Virus record (IMG/VR): IMGVR_UViG_3300028383_000142
Coordinates: 1-61,349 of that record
Length of the DNA: 61,349 nucleotides
From: a virus
Strand: one strand, 5' to 3'
Shown: positions 53,225-59,871 of the stretch, piece by piece
Position numbering within the stretch: position 1 is the stretch's first letter
How the letters are laid out: every line of letters starts with the position of its first letter
Position numbers and translations under genes: made by a program
The notes under the pieces: model-generated
Database searches by the model: none
Seen by the model: the letters and a program-made list of their open reading frames with translations, nothing else
Told to the model about the DNA's origin: nothing

Positions 53225-54739
53225 TTAGCCCATACCGTAATCCAGTTCCAATTCCTTCTCAACATAACCTACGATCTGTGAAGATACACTCGAATCTATC
53301 AAAGACGTTACAACTTTTTGAGCGACTTTACCACGCGAAAGGGTAAGGGTGCGGTCTCCGACATTTTGTTCCACCGAGTCGGCAGTGCGCTCAACCAAAT
53401 TTCTGGCGACATCAAGTGTATCCACGACATCAAACTCACCCTTCTTAACAAGGTCTCCAAAGTATCTTATGATGTTGCCATAGTTTTTCGCGTTGATATC
53501 GACGACAGAAAGAACGCGTGCCATAATGTCGGGGCTTCGGTAACTGAGTTCTCCCGCAAACTCTTTGGCGACATTCGCGCCGATACTAGATACTTCAGAG
53601 AATTTGGATGCAAAATCAGAAATCGCTTGGTCTGACACCATCTCTGATTTTAAGTCACTAATGACAGTCAGTATATCCATGTGCTGGGGATACTGGTTCG
53701 CCATCTTGGCCACAAATTCTGGCCGGATATCCGATACCATATCTGCATTTTCATAGTAAATACCATCCAGACTACCTTTCTGGAAGTGGAGTTCGACGAT
53801 CTTCTCCTGTACCGGGACAGGGAACTCCCCATACTCTTTCGCGACTTGATCTGTCAGAGGGACAAATGCATCGACATTGTCCTCGACATACTTGACGTAT
53901 TCCTCATCCGACATCTGGGCAAGCATCCTCTTGCGCTCACCGTCAGACTCGGCCTTCCCAACATCGGCAGGGGAGTACTTGTTGTAGTACCGATTCAGGT
54001 CCTTGATGGGCTTCTTGGAAAAGAATACTGCCTGTACCGGTTCGGACGTATGGATAATTCCATCCCCGTACATGTCAACACAACCATCGACACCCATCTC
54101 TCGAAACAGCTTGTTCCATGACACGGGCTTTTTCTTGGCCTTCCATTTGTCATCGACACTGTACCCCAGCGTATAGAAAAGATCGGGATCCATCAGCATC
54201 TCAGAAATCCGCATCGATGCCCACCAGAACCGTCCACCGGGATTGTTGATCTTAGATATGTTGGACGCAGCATCAAACACTTCCTCTTCAAGAAAGTCGG
54301 CGAGTTCTTTCCACTCAGACCCACCTGATTTGATTCCCGCATATTTGGCAAACACATCGACCATCGACCGGTACAGGTCCATGAGTTGCCGATCGTCCAT
54401 CGTCGACAGGTTGATGATATTCCCTTTGACCGAGAAGACATTGGCGTACGGTTGCCCACCTGCAAACGGGAGGTCGCGCATTGCCGAGTAGTCGCCCGTC
54501 TTTTGGAGAATATACCATGAGGGGTATGCATAGATGCCGATAGGGGTATTGTACCTTGAGCCGGGGTTAATGCCCAGTTTGTCTACAGCCGTGAATGAGA
54601 CAAAGGAGTTCGCGATATCTGTACCGGGGATTGCACCGGCGTCCTCATAGTGCTGGGAGATGTGCCAGTTGATCGGCACCTTGGGGTTGAGGTGTGGGTT
54701 CCTCCGAGCCTCTTTGAGAAATGATTTGAACGAAAGCAT
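53225..54739 (-). CDS. Probable internal virion protein with ADP-ribosyltransferase-like features
   Basis: 504 residues. Starts MLSFKSFLKEAR, again a capsid-targeting-like peptide with an LxE cleavage motif. Residues about 24-240 have the order WHIS, then GIYAYPSWY and FSVKGNIINLS, then LFREMGVDGCVDMYGDGIIH TSEPVQAVFF. An early His, a GIYxYP, and a late acidic-Gln stretch with GxDG resemble ADP-ribosyltransferase folds in phage polyvalent proteins and T4 Alt. The second half is helical. T4 Alt is itself an injected ADP-ribosyltransferase. Served by a late promoter 40 bases upstream. The enzymatic reading is inference. Confidence 0.55.
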   Translation of the reverse strand: MLSFKSFLKEARRNPHLNPKVPINWHISQHYEDAGAIPGTDIANSFVSFTAVDKLGINPGSRYNTPIGIYAYPSWYILQKTGDYSAMRDLPFAGGQPYANVFSVKGNIINLSTMDDRQLMDLYRSMVDVFAKYAGIKSGGSEWKELADFLEEEVFDAASNISKINNPGGRFWWASMRISEMLMDPDLFYTLGYSVDDKWKAKKKPVSWNKLFREMGVDGCVDMYGDGIIHTSEPVQAVFFSKKPIKDLNRYYNKYSPADVGKAESDGERKRMLAQMSDEEYVKYVEDNVDAFVPLTDQVAKEYGEFPVPVQEKIVELHFQKGSLDGIYYENADMVSDIRPEFVAKMANQYPQHMDILTVISDLKSEMVSDQAISDFASKFSEVSSIGANVAKEFAGELSYRSPDIMARVLSVVDINAKNYGNIIRYFGDLVKKGEFDVVDTLDVARNLVERTADSVEQNVGDRTLTLSRGKVAQKVVTSLIDSSVSSQIVGYVEKELELDYGMG

Positions 54740-54778
54740 AGGATCCCTGTCGATCGAGTAAAGTGGTATATATGACCC

Positions 54779-54786
54779 TATTTATA
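54779..54786 (-). promoter_or_regulatory. Late promoter box overlapping the upstream stop
   Basis: Exact TATAAATA on the minus strand, overlapping the TAA of the gene at 54782; predicted start about 54773, 34-base leader to the gene at 54739. Suggests late, virion-directed expression. Confidence 0.75.
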
Positions 54787-55729
54787 CATTTTCAAACTGG
54801 CCGGTCACATCCTCGATATACTGGTTCATCACCTCGATACCCGAGTCGATAAAGAGATCACATGCACAGTTTGCACAGTTCTTCCCCCGAATCAGATATT
54901 CTAGCACACGATGCTTGTACAGGTCGTTTTCGTCGTCTTTGCACTCGGATGGGTAGAGTGGCGAAGTGTCTACTCCCCACCGTTCGAGCATGGACACTGA
55001 GTTGTCGATAAACGATCGGGCATCATAGTGGTCCAGCCCATTGTGGTACAGGAAAGCAACATACATCTCAGGAGACGCAAGGGCCAGAGAGTAATGGATA
55101 CTGTACACGGTGCCCAGCTTGTGGGCGATATCAGCAGACTGAAACAGGTCGGCAAGGTCTGTAACCCGACCGTCAAAACTTACATCTGAAATGCTATTCT
55201 TGTCCCATAGGAAATTCCAGTCAGAACTGATCATATACTCTAGCAGGTCGGTCAGGGCTTCTGGAGATCCGGTGTACCCGACATACCCTCGCCGCCCACA
55301 CAGATAATCAAGAACATAGTACGACTGCTGATTCTGCCGATCAAACTCAACAACATCAATTACATCGACCGATGACCGTTCAAAGGTCATGGAGTTAATG
55401 ACCAGTGGTCCTTCCTTGATAGAGCAGGACCCAATAAAATCGGGGAAGAACGGCTGGTACCGCTCCTGAAACACCCCCCACTTCCCCTCAAAGGCACTCT
55501 TACACACACTGTACGGGCCGTATATGATCCCTGTTTCTTCAAGGAGAGTGTACGTGTCGGGATCGTATGAGTTGACCAGATGGCGCGAGTACTCAACACC
55601 TGCGCCCTTGTAATAGTGCTTTTGACCCCGCGAAACACGTCCACCGCTGTATTCAAGGGTATCTGGAACAATGAATTCGTCGATCTGGCTACCGGTCGAA
55701 TCGTACACGGGGACTGGGGTAGTAGACAT
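54782..55729 (-). CDS. Protein of unknown function
   Basis: 315 residues from ATG 55729 (MSTTPVPVYDSTG); an upstream TTG is unlikely. The first 100 residues look beta-rich (KHYYKGAGVEYSRHLVNSYD), the remainder helical, with a cysteine cluster near the end (CANCACDL, about residue 288). The cluster could hold a metal. No capsid-targeting start. No family recognised. Confidence 0.55.
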   Translation of the reverse strand: MSTTPVPVYDSTGSQIDEFIVPDTLEYSGGRVSRGQKHYYKGAGVEYSRHLVNSYDPDTYTLLEETGIIYGPYSVCKSAFEGKWGVFQERYQPFFPDFIGSCSIKEGPLVINSMTFERSSVDVIDVVEFDRQNQQSYYVLDYLCGRRGYVGYTGSPEALTDLLEYMISSDWNFLWDKNSISDVSFDGRVTDLADLFQSADIAHKLGTVYSIHYSLALASPEMYVAFLYHNGLDHYDARSFIDNSVSMLERWGVDTSPLYPSECKDDENDLYKHRVLEYLIRGKNCANCACDLFIDSGIEVMNQYIEDVTGQFENV

Positions 55730-55739
55730 GATGCTCAAT

Positions 55740-55871
55740 CACTCCGATTGTCATAGCGATAATAAAATAAAGTGACCGACTCCGAAGGCGTCCCCTCGGC
55801 GATATCCGTTCATTCGGATCACGATTTGCGCTTGGCTGTGCAGAGGCGTGCCGGTTTGTTATTGATTAAAT
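55740..55871. other. Non-coding spacer with small hairpins before the tRNA cluster
   Basis: No supported gene. It contains ATCCG TTCATT CGGAT (perfect five-base stem near 55806-55821) and a looser CCGA/TCGG pair just left of it. It may be processing or termination signal for the tRNA transcript. Confidence 0.4.
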
Positions 55872-55963
55872 TGGCGGAGAGGGAGGGATTCGAACCCCCG
55901 GAGCGTTTTACCGCTCGCCTGTTTTCAAGACAGGTGTAATCAGCCAGACTCTACCACCTCTCC
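55872..55963 (-). tRNA. tRNA-Ser (anticodon UGA)
   Basis: 92 bases on the minus strand including encoded CCA. Acceptor GGAGAGG pairs with CCTCTCC, discriminator G; anticodon stem CCTGT / ACAGG around loop CTTGAAA gives TGA; long variable arm (GCGAGCGG...) typical of class II serine tRNA; T-loop GGTTCGAATCC. Confidence 0.93.
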
Positions 55964-55970
55964 AGATTCT

Positions 55971-56084
55971 TTACTGACAAAGGTCCTCGTACTTGGTCGT
56001 GTACTTACGATGTGCCGACTTGTCGTCGCGATCTTCTTTTGTCTTCTTGGTCGGCGTAAAAGCCTCTTTAATTTTCTGTATCAT
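55971..56084 (-). CDS. Tiny basic protein between tRNA genes
   Basis: 37 codons from ATG 56084 to TAA at 55971. Sequence starts MIQKIKEAFTPTKKTKEDRD and ends KYTTKYEDLCQ: highly charged and basic. A GTGAGAT ribosome-like site is upstream. It fills the gap between tRNA-Ser and tRNA-Trp. Length and composition are plausible but no relative is recognised. Confidence 0.4.
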   Translation of the reverse strand: MIQKIKEAFTPTKKTKEDRDDKSAHRKYTTKYEDLCQ

Positions 56085-56107
56085 AATCAATCTCACTTGC
56101 TAGTCAT

Positions 56108-56181
56108 TGGCTCCGGTGGACGGAATCGAACCGCCAGTAAGGGTTTTGGAGACCCCTGTGTTACCATTACACCACACCGGA
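56108..56181 (-). tRNA. tRNA-Trp (anticodon CCA)
   Basis: 74 bases with encoded CCA. Acceptor TCCGGTG / CACCGGA, discriminator G, anticodon loop CTCCAAA (CCA), T-loop GGTTCGATTCC. The 5-bp anticodon stem has one G-U pair. Confidence 0.93.
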
Positions 56182-56188
56182 AATTGTT

Positions 56189-56264
56189 TGGCTGCCCGAG
56201 CAGGATTCGAACCTACGACCAAGCGGGTAACAACCGCACGCTCTACCAACTGAGCCATCGGGCA
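56189..56264 (-). tRNA. tRNA-Asn (anticodon GUU)
   Basis: 76 bases with encoded CCA. Acceptor TGCCCGA / TCGGGCA, D-arm GCTCAGTTGGTAGAGC, anticodon loop TTGTTAC (GTT), T-loop GGTTCGAATCC, discriminator G. Starts 11 bases after the stop of the gene at 56275, so likely co-transcribed. Confidence 0.93.
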
Positions 56265-56274
56265 ATGGCAATAA

Positions 56275-56772
56275 TTACACGACACCGAGTTCTGAGGCCA
56301 CGAAGTCCATGAGGACCCGAATATAGCGAACCTTCTGGCCCCGACGCTCAAAGCGAATCTCGTCCGTGTCGCCTTCCGAAGACCCTTCAGTCAGTGGGTA
56401 AAGCATCTTGCGGAGCAGAGACACTTTGACGAACGGCATCATCCCACCAGCCATGGTCGATTCAGTGAGGTACCGGCCAATGAACTCGCCCTCCTTGAGA
56501 GGAATAGAAGAGACCAGTCGACGGTCCTCGTCCGACAGACTCGCGATAACCATGTCACTGCTACCAGATTCTGTGATAGCAACGATATCGCCCGAGGAGT
56601 ACCCCTGCTCAGACGAAAGGTATGACATTGCCTGTCGCGGAACAGACCACATTGCCATTGATTCATCAAATGCCACACCATCTGGGAATGATTCCTGAGC
56701 AATCTGCTCATTCAACGGTGAATGCATCGACTTGTATGCTTCGGCGATCGACTTGATGGACTCATGAGACAT
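56275..56772 (-). CDS. Protein of unknown function upstream of the tRNAs
   Basis: 165 residues from ATG 56772, chosen for the AGGAG site ten bases upstream; a longer frame would run into the promoter region. N-terminal amphipathic helix SIKSIAEAYKSMHSPLNEQI, a compact middle with AMSYLSSEQGYSSGDIVAIT, and a C-terminal ASELGVV end. No family recognised. Driven by a sigma70-like promoter and a late box. Confidence 0.6.
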   Translation of the reverse strand: MSHESIKSIAEAYKSMHSPLNEQIAQESFPDGVAFDESMAMWSVPRQAMSYLSSEQGYSSGDIVAITESGSSDMVIASLSDEDRRLVSSIPLKEGEFIGRYLTESTMAGGMMPFVKVSLLRKMLYPLTEGSSEGDTDEIRFERRGQKVRYIRVLMDFVASELGVV

Positions 56773-56813
56773 CGGTTTGGACTCCTGTTTAGCGTTATCT
56801 CGATTACGTGTAT

Positions 56814-56842
56814 AGTATACTACTGATACTCTATTTATACAA
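56814..56842 (-). promoter_or_regulatory. Overlapping sigma70-like and late promoter
   Basis: Minus strand: TTGTAT (56842-56837), 17-base spacer, TATACT (56819-56814). Inside the -35/spacer part lies an exact late box TATAAATA (56839-56832). The two would give different start sites, so the gene at 56772 and the tRNAs could be made both early and late. A 10-bp palindrome TAGTATACTA overlaps the -10 and might be an operator. Confidence 0.7.
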
Positions 56843-57128
56843 CCGGGGTCTTCTTGTACTCGGTCGAGAAGAAGTCCGTCACAGAATCCACCCGGAATGA
56901 ACGCCACTCGCCCTTCTCGGTATCAAACACCTTGACGATATCGGTGTTGACCGGCTTGTCGTCAGGGCTGTCGGCATTACCATCAGTCTTGGGGCGCTTG
57001 TCCTCGGGGATGCGGTCAAAGTCCAGTGTCCCGAGCATGACCCGCTGATCACCATTCTTCTTGGTGAATGTAATCTGACACACACCGTTCCGAAGCGCCT
57101 CGACCATTTCATCTCGCGTAATCATCAT
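56835..57128 (-). CDS. Sm-like SH3-barrel protein (DUF2693 / WYL_2 family)
   Basis: 97 residues from ATG 57128 with an AGGAG site. ITRDEMVEALRNGVCQITFT KKNGDQRVMLGTLDFDRIP, then VKVFDTEKGEWRSFRVDSVT DF is the signature of the small phage family PF10902. The fold resembles Sm/WYL beta-barrels and is thought to bind nucleic acid or partner proteins. Opened by its own sigma70 promoter, suggesting early expression. Confidence 0.75.
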   Translation of the reverse strand: MMITRDEMVEALRNGVCQITFTKKNGDQRVMLGTLDFDRIPEDKRPKTDGNADSPDDKPVNTDIVKVFDTEKGEWRSFRVDSVTDFFSTEYKKTPVV

Positions 57129-57162
57129 GTATCTCCTGTCTTTTTTCTCAACCAACACATAT

Positions 57163-57191
57163 AGTATAAGAGATACGGTCTATTTTGTCAA
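57163..57191 (-). promoter_or_regulatory. Strong sigma70-type promoter (early)
   Basis: Minus strand TTGACA (57191-57186), 17-base spacer, TATACT (57168-57163). The -35 overlaps the stop region of the gene at 57188. Drives the WYL_2 gene at 57128. Confidence 0.8.
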
Positions 57192-57391
57192 CCCTCGCGC
57201 TCTTTCCCAACGGTTTCGATGTACCGATCAGTCAAGCCGATGTCTTTGGCATACTGGCGGACCTGCCGATCCGTGTAGTGGGCAAGTCCGATGTGTTCGG
57301 GTGGGTACTGGTCCAGTGACTCTCCCGTACAAAACTTCCGGGCGATCTGACGGATCATTTCATACCGGGTAACGCGATCGAGTGTTGCCAT
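57188..57391 (-). CDS. Small helical protein of unknown function (67 residues)
   Basis: 67 residues from ATG 57391, overlapping the upstream stop as ATGA. Helical with a possible helix-turn-helix-like region (YTDRQVRQYAKDIGLTDRYI). A role in regulation is possible but unproven. Confidence 0.5.
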   Translation of the reverse strand: MATLDRVTRYEMIRQIARKFCTGESLDQYPPEHIGLAHYTDRQVRQYAKDIGLTDRYIETVGKEREG

Positions 57392-57660
57392 CACTGCGTC
57401 CTCCCTCGAATCTCATCAAGGAGTTCGTCGTGCAGATTCCATAGTTCCTCGGTCTTGAGGGTCTTGTACCAGTCTCTCCGAATCTGGTCGGGGGACTGTG
57501 GCACACTCATCGCTTCGCGCAGCATACTCTGATACCGCTTATACGCCGCATCGATCATCTCGGGTGTAAAGCCCGCACTCTCTTGTGGAATAAACGGCTC
57601 GACCTTATTGAGTCCCATCTTAGATGCATTCATCCAGTCTTTCCAATCGGGGTAGAACAT
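57391..57660 (-). CDS. Small helical protein of unknown function (89 residues)
   Basis: 89 residues. Polar and helical (MIDAAYKRYQSMLREAMSV, WYKTLKTEELWNLHDELLDE). Stop overlaps the next start (ATGA), so it is coupled to the 67-residue protein. No family recognised. Confidence 0.55.
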   Translation of the reverse strand: MFYPDWKDWMNASKMGLNKVEPFIPQESAGFTPEMIDAAYKRYQSMLREAMSVPQSPDQIRRDWYKTLKTEELWNLHDELLDEIRGRTQ

Positions 57661-57676
57661 AACAATATCACTCCTT

Positions 57677-57958
57677 TTACTGGTCTTGTCGCATCAGGTT
57701 CATGATCTCGACCTGTGCATCAATACAGTCTGATTCATCGACCACCGAGTTGTCAAGATCCGCCAGCTTGATCAGCAGGATCATCAGCATCAGGTCATGA
57801 TGCATGTCCCGGTCGATTGCATCCCGTAGTTCGATAATCTCGTCGAATGTCTCGCACAGCCATAACTGCTGGCACAACCACTGTTGCTGATCGGTCAGAT
57901 GATCAATCTGGATGATTGAGTTGAAAACTCGTAGACTCCGATCATTCTCTTCGGGCAT
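57677..57958 (-). CDS. Small acidic helical protein of unknown function
   Basis: 93 residues, acidic, rich in Leu, Gln and Asp (QQQWLCQQLWLCETFDEIIE, HHDLMLMILLIKLADLDNSV). Helical throughout, possibly a dimer. ATG 57958 lies 14 bases after the previous gene. No family recognised. Confidence 0.5.
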   Translation of the reverse strand: MPEENDRSLRVFNSIIQIDHLTDQQQWLCQQLWLCETFDEIIELRDAIDRDMHHDLMLMILLIKLADLDNSVVDESDCIDAQVEIMNLMRQDQ

Positions 57959-57972
57959 AACCGCCTCTACTC

Positions 57973-58212
57973 CTATTGGTTGAGGATTCGCTGGGCCAGA
58001 GTCACCGCCTCATCAAGATGATATGAATCCGACACCAGAATAGCGCCCTGCCTCAGAAACCAGCGCACATTCTCAGGATCGCTTGTCTGGCGTGTGCGAG
58101 GAATGGCAGGACCCATCTGGGACAATAGGTATGTGTACCGGACATGGTCCCGGTCCGTTGCACTCTTATTGGGGTCAGAACCTCGCGGATCTTTTACAAC
58201 CGTCATCATCAT
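57973..58212 (-). CDS. Small protein of unknown function overlapping the next upstream gene
   Basis: 79 residues from ATG 58212 (MMMTVVKDPRGSD), preceded by AGGTGG. The first 13 codons lie in the end of the gene at 58175. Features RDHVRYTYLLSQMGPAIP and ILVSDSYHLDEAVTLAQRIL N. No family recognised. Confidence 0.5.
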   Translation of the reverse strand: MMMTVVKDPRGSDPNKSATDRDHVRYTYLLSQMGPAIPRTRQTSDPENVRWFLRQGAILVSDSYHLDEAVTLAQRILNQ

Positions 58213-58825
58213 GGTGAACCACCTGTACATTGCTTTGCTGTGTATGTGACGTGGATACTAACATCCCACTCACTGTATGTATATGAAAGAGGGTACCCGG
58301 ATTGTCAGAAAAGATTACGTTCCAGTATTTGCGCCAGCATCGGGTGATCTGGGGTCGCACCCTCTGTTCTCTCAGATCCGCCCGTGCAATCGAGTCGGTC
58401 GTCGAAGCCATATTATCTGTCCAGAATGAATCGATACCCCACAGATGCACCGAGTCGCCGTGGCTGTGATATGCATCAAGGGCGTACAGTAGTCCGTGCT
58501 GTCCCGAGTTCATTGCCAAGTCCTTCGAGACTGATGGGTACCGGGTCAGATCCATCACACACTCGACAGGGTATTCTAGTAGATCTCGCCAGTGCGGGTC
58601 TCGCCGGTCACCATACTCGGCGGCTCGATCGGACAGTAGAACCGGGGCCGGGGGAATATGTCCTTTTAGCAGACACTTCATTGCCCTTACATCGATGAGG
58701 GACACGAAGTTCGGGCGGTACGCTCGGTCCGAGAAGTTACACCCAACAAACATATCGGTGTCTGGGTGATCATTCCGCTCAAACAACCTGATCGACGGTC
58801 CGTTACCCAAGATGTGGATGGCCAT
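58175..58825 (-). CDS. Rossmann-like protein, possibly glycan-modifying (DUF115-like)
   Basis: 216 residues. The opening IHILGNGPSIRLFE is a glycine-rich loop as in DUF115/MptE-like and some sialyltransferase-type proteins; MNSGQHGLLYALDAYHSHGD then SVHLWGIDSFW is the second conserved block. Such proteins act on sugars or nucleotides, but I cannot assign a reaction. It starts 18 bases after the tmRNA terminator T-run, with GGAGG before ATG, so it needs its own promoter or read-through. Confidence 0.5.
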   Translation of the reverse strand: MAIHILGNGPSIRLFERNDHPDTDMFVGCNFSDRAYRPNFVSLIDVRAMKCLLKGHIPPAPVLLSDRAAEYGDRRDPHWRDLLEYPVECVMDLTRYPSVSKDLAMNSGQHGLLYALDAYHSHGDSVHLWGIDSFWTDNMASTTDSIARADLREQRVRPQITRCWRKYWNVIFSDNPGTLFHIHTVSGMLVSTSHTQQSNVQVVHHDDDGCKRSARF

Positions 58826-58843
58826 TCTACAAATCCTCCAGAC

Positions 58844-58885
58844 AAAAAAATACCCGGTTCTTTGGGTAATAAGGAAGAACCGGGT
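58844..58885 (-). terminator. Rho-independent terminator of the tmRNA gene
   Basis: Minus strand: perfect 11-bp stem (58885-58875 with 58862-58852) around a 12-base loop, followed one base later by seven Ts (58850-58844). It ends the tmRNA transcript. Confidence 0.88.
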
Positions 58886-59090
58886 CGAAAAACCCCATCA
58901 GGCTCACGCGGCCTGAGTGTATACCTCATCGTTGGCAGGTATTAACGTTTGCAGATTTACGGTCTGGCTTACCGATTCTCCACGATGATTCGTCTGCCTC
59001 GTCGAAACCATGACGCTCCCATTGAAGTGGTGGAAGCGGCGGGAGTCGAACCCGCGTCCGAAACATCTCGCCATCGCTTCATCGAATTCT
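58886..59090 (-). ncRNA. ssrA: tmRNA (ssrA), circularly permuted two-piece type
   Basis: On the minus strand the acceptor piece comes first: GATGTTTCGGAC, T-arm GCGGG TTCGACT CCCGC, acceptor CGCTTCC, A, CCA ending at 59028. A seven-base spacer (59027-59021) follows, then the coding piece with GGGAGCG (59020-59014), which pairs fully with CGCTTCC (one G-U), and the classic TGGTTTCGACG. The tag frame (58936-58904) reads ANDEVYTQAA then TGA. CGATGA (59084-59079) can pair with TCATCG in the coding piece as helix 2. tmRNA with SmpB frees stalled ribosomes and tags the nascent chain. Ends are approximate; the terminator sits directly downstream. Permuted tmRNA is known from alphaproteobacteria and some cyanobacteria. 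Confidence 0.9.
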
Positions 59091-59222
59091 ATTTGTTTAT
59101 AAACACTCTAACGAACAATGGACCGACTCGATAGCTCTTATACGGATTACCGATGTTGAATCTGTACTCTCCCCACTGAAGTGGTGTACCCTTGCTCCAA
59201 CTTACCCAGCGCCAGTCCCAGT
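59091..59222 (-). other. Non-coding leader region upstream of tmRNA, with a second joint-like hairpin
   Basis: No gene seen. On the minus strand it has CACCACTTCAGTGGGGAG followed by AGATTCAAC, which resembles the CACCACTTCAATGGGAG ... GGTTTCGAC joint of the tmRNA. It also forms a CCAC/GTGG hairpin. A TTATAAACA near 59088-59096 could be a weak promoter. Possibly a degenerate partial copy. Confidence 0.35.
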
Positions 59223-59435
59223 TCATTCTTTGTCTTCAAGTTTTAATGAAGTAACTTTGTTCCCATATACACATATTTTCCAAAGTTGACCAATTTGAGC
59301 AAACTCGATCATTTGATGGCTATCAGATCCTTCATCCACCACAGAATTAATGCTAACTTGGTATTTTTCCAATAGGGTAGCCAATTCTGCTTGAAACTTT
59401 CGTGCTTGCCTTTCTCTTACTTCATTCATGCTCAT
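59223..59435 (-). CDS. Small AT-rich gene of unknown function (70 residues)
   Basis: 70 residues (MSMNEVRERQARKFQAELAT start, then EFAQIGQLWKICVYGNKVTS). Helical first half, beta second half. Clearly more AT-rich than neighbours and with different codon choice, so probably a recent arrival together with the next gene. No family recognised. Confidence 0.5.
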   Translation of the reverse strand: MSMNEVRERQARKFQAELATLLEKYQVSINSVVDEGSDSHQMIEFAQIGQLWKICVYGNKVTSLKLEDKE

Positions 59436-59436
59436 T

Positions 59437-59640
59437 TCATTCTACAACTCCTTTCGCTTCACTAGCTCTTTTCCATTCATCCATAGCCCAAAATTCAATC
59501 TTGTGATCAGCCAAAGAACCATGAGAATGGCCAAACCCAAGATACCGGTATCCTGCGGTACTAAAGTATTTTTTATCGATAACCTGTAGAACCTCTTGGG
59601 GATCGTTTTCTGAATTGAGTACCATTACCATTGTGCTCAT
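59437..59640 (-). CDS. Small AT-rich gene of unknown function (67 residues)
   Basis: 67 residues (VLNSENDPQEVLQVIDKKYF, GYRYLGFGHSHGSLADHKIE). One base separates its stop from the next start. Shares the AT-rich composition of the 70-residue gene. GGAGATAATA precedes its ATG. No family recognised. Confidence 0.5.
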   Translation of the reverse strand: MSTMVMVLNSENDPQEVLQVIDKKYFSTAGYRYLGFGHSHGSLADHKIEFWAMDEWKRASEAKGVVE

Positions 59641-59642
59641 TA

Positions 59643-59771
59643 TTATCTCCTTTCATTCCACTTCATCAACTCAAGGAGTGTCCGAGTACAAGCCATGCAT
59701 TGCTCTTTCGACGCACGGGTTCCCAAGGTTACGGCCTTTGAGAAATAATCGGCCCCCGACCTCGCCGCCGG
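59643..59771 (-). pseudogene. Possible remnant of a small gene with CxxC motif
   Basis: A 42-codon frame between two stops reads ...ADYFSKAVTLGTRASKEQ then CMACTRTLLELMKWNERR, which looks protein-like and ends at TAA 59643. There is no ATG or GTG before residue 26 (an internal TTG is at codon 16). Upstream in the same frame, past a TAA (59774-59772), is MNPRYIIGPWL starting with GTG. Possibly one gene broken by a stop; may also be chance. Confidence 0.3.
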
Positions 59772-59871
59772 TTATAGCCACGGCCCGATGATGTACCGTG
59801 GGTTCACCGAATCGACCGAATGTCTCTACGCCGCTCGACCACTCCTTCAGTTGACGCTTTATTTATCAGCT

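Noticed and set aside
56010-56312. Plus-strand frame of 100 codons containing GCPSRIRTYDQAGNNRTL-like peptide
   Set aside because: This is the well-known false protein produced by reading tRNA genes backwards; it lies on tRNA-Trp and tRNA-Asn.
58949-59134. Plus-strand frame of 61 codons with AAGVEPASETSRHRF
   Set aside because: Same artefact, reverse of the tmRNA T-arm and acceptor.
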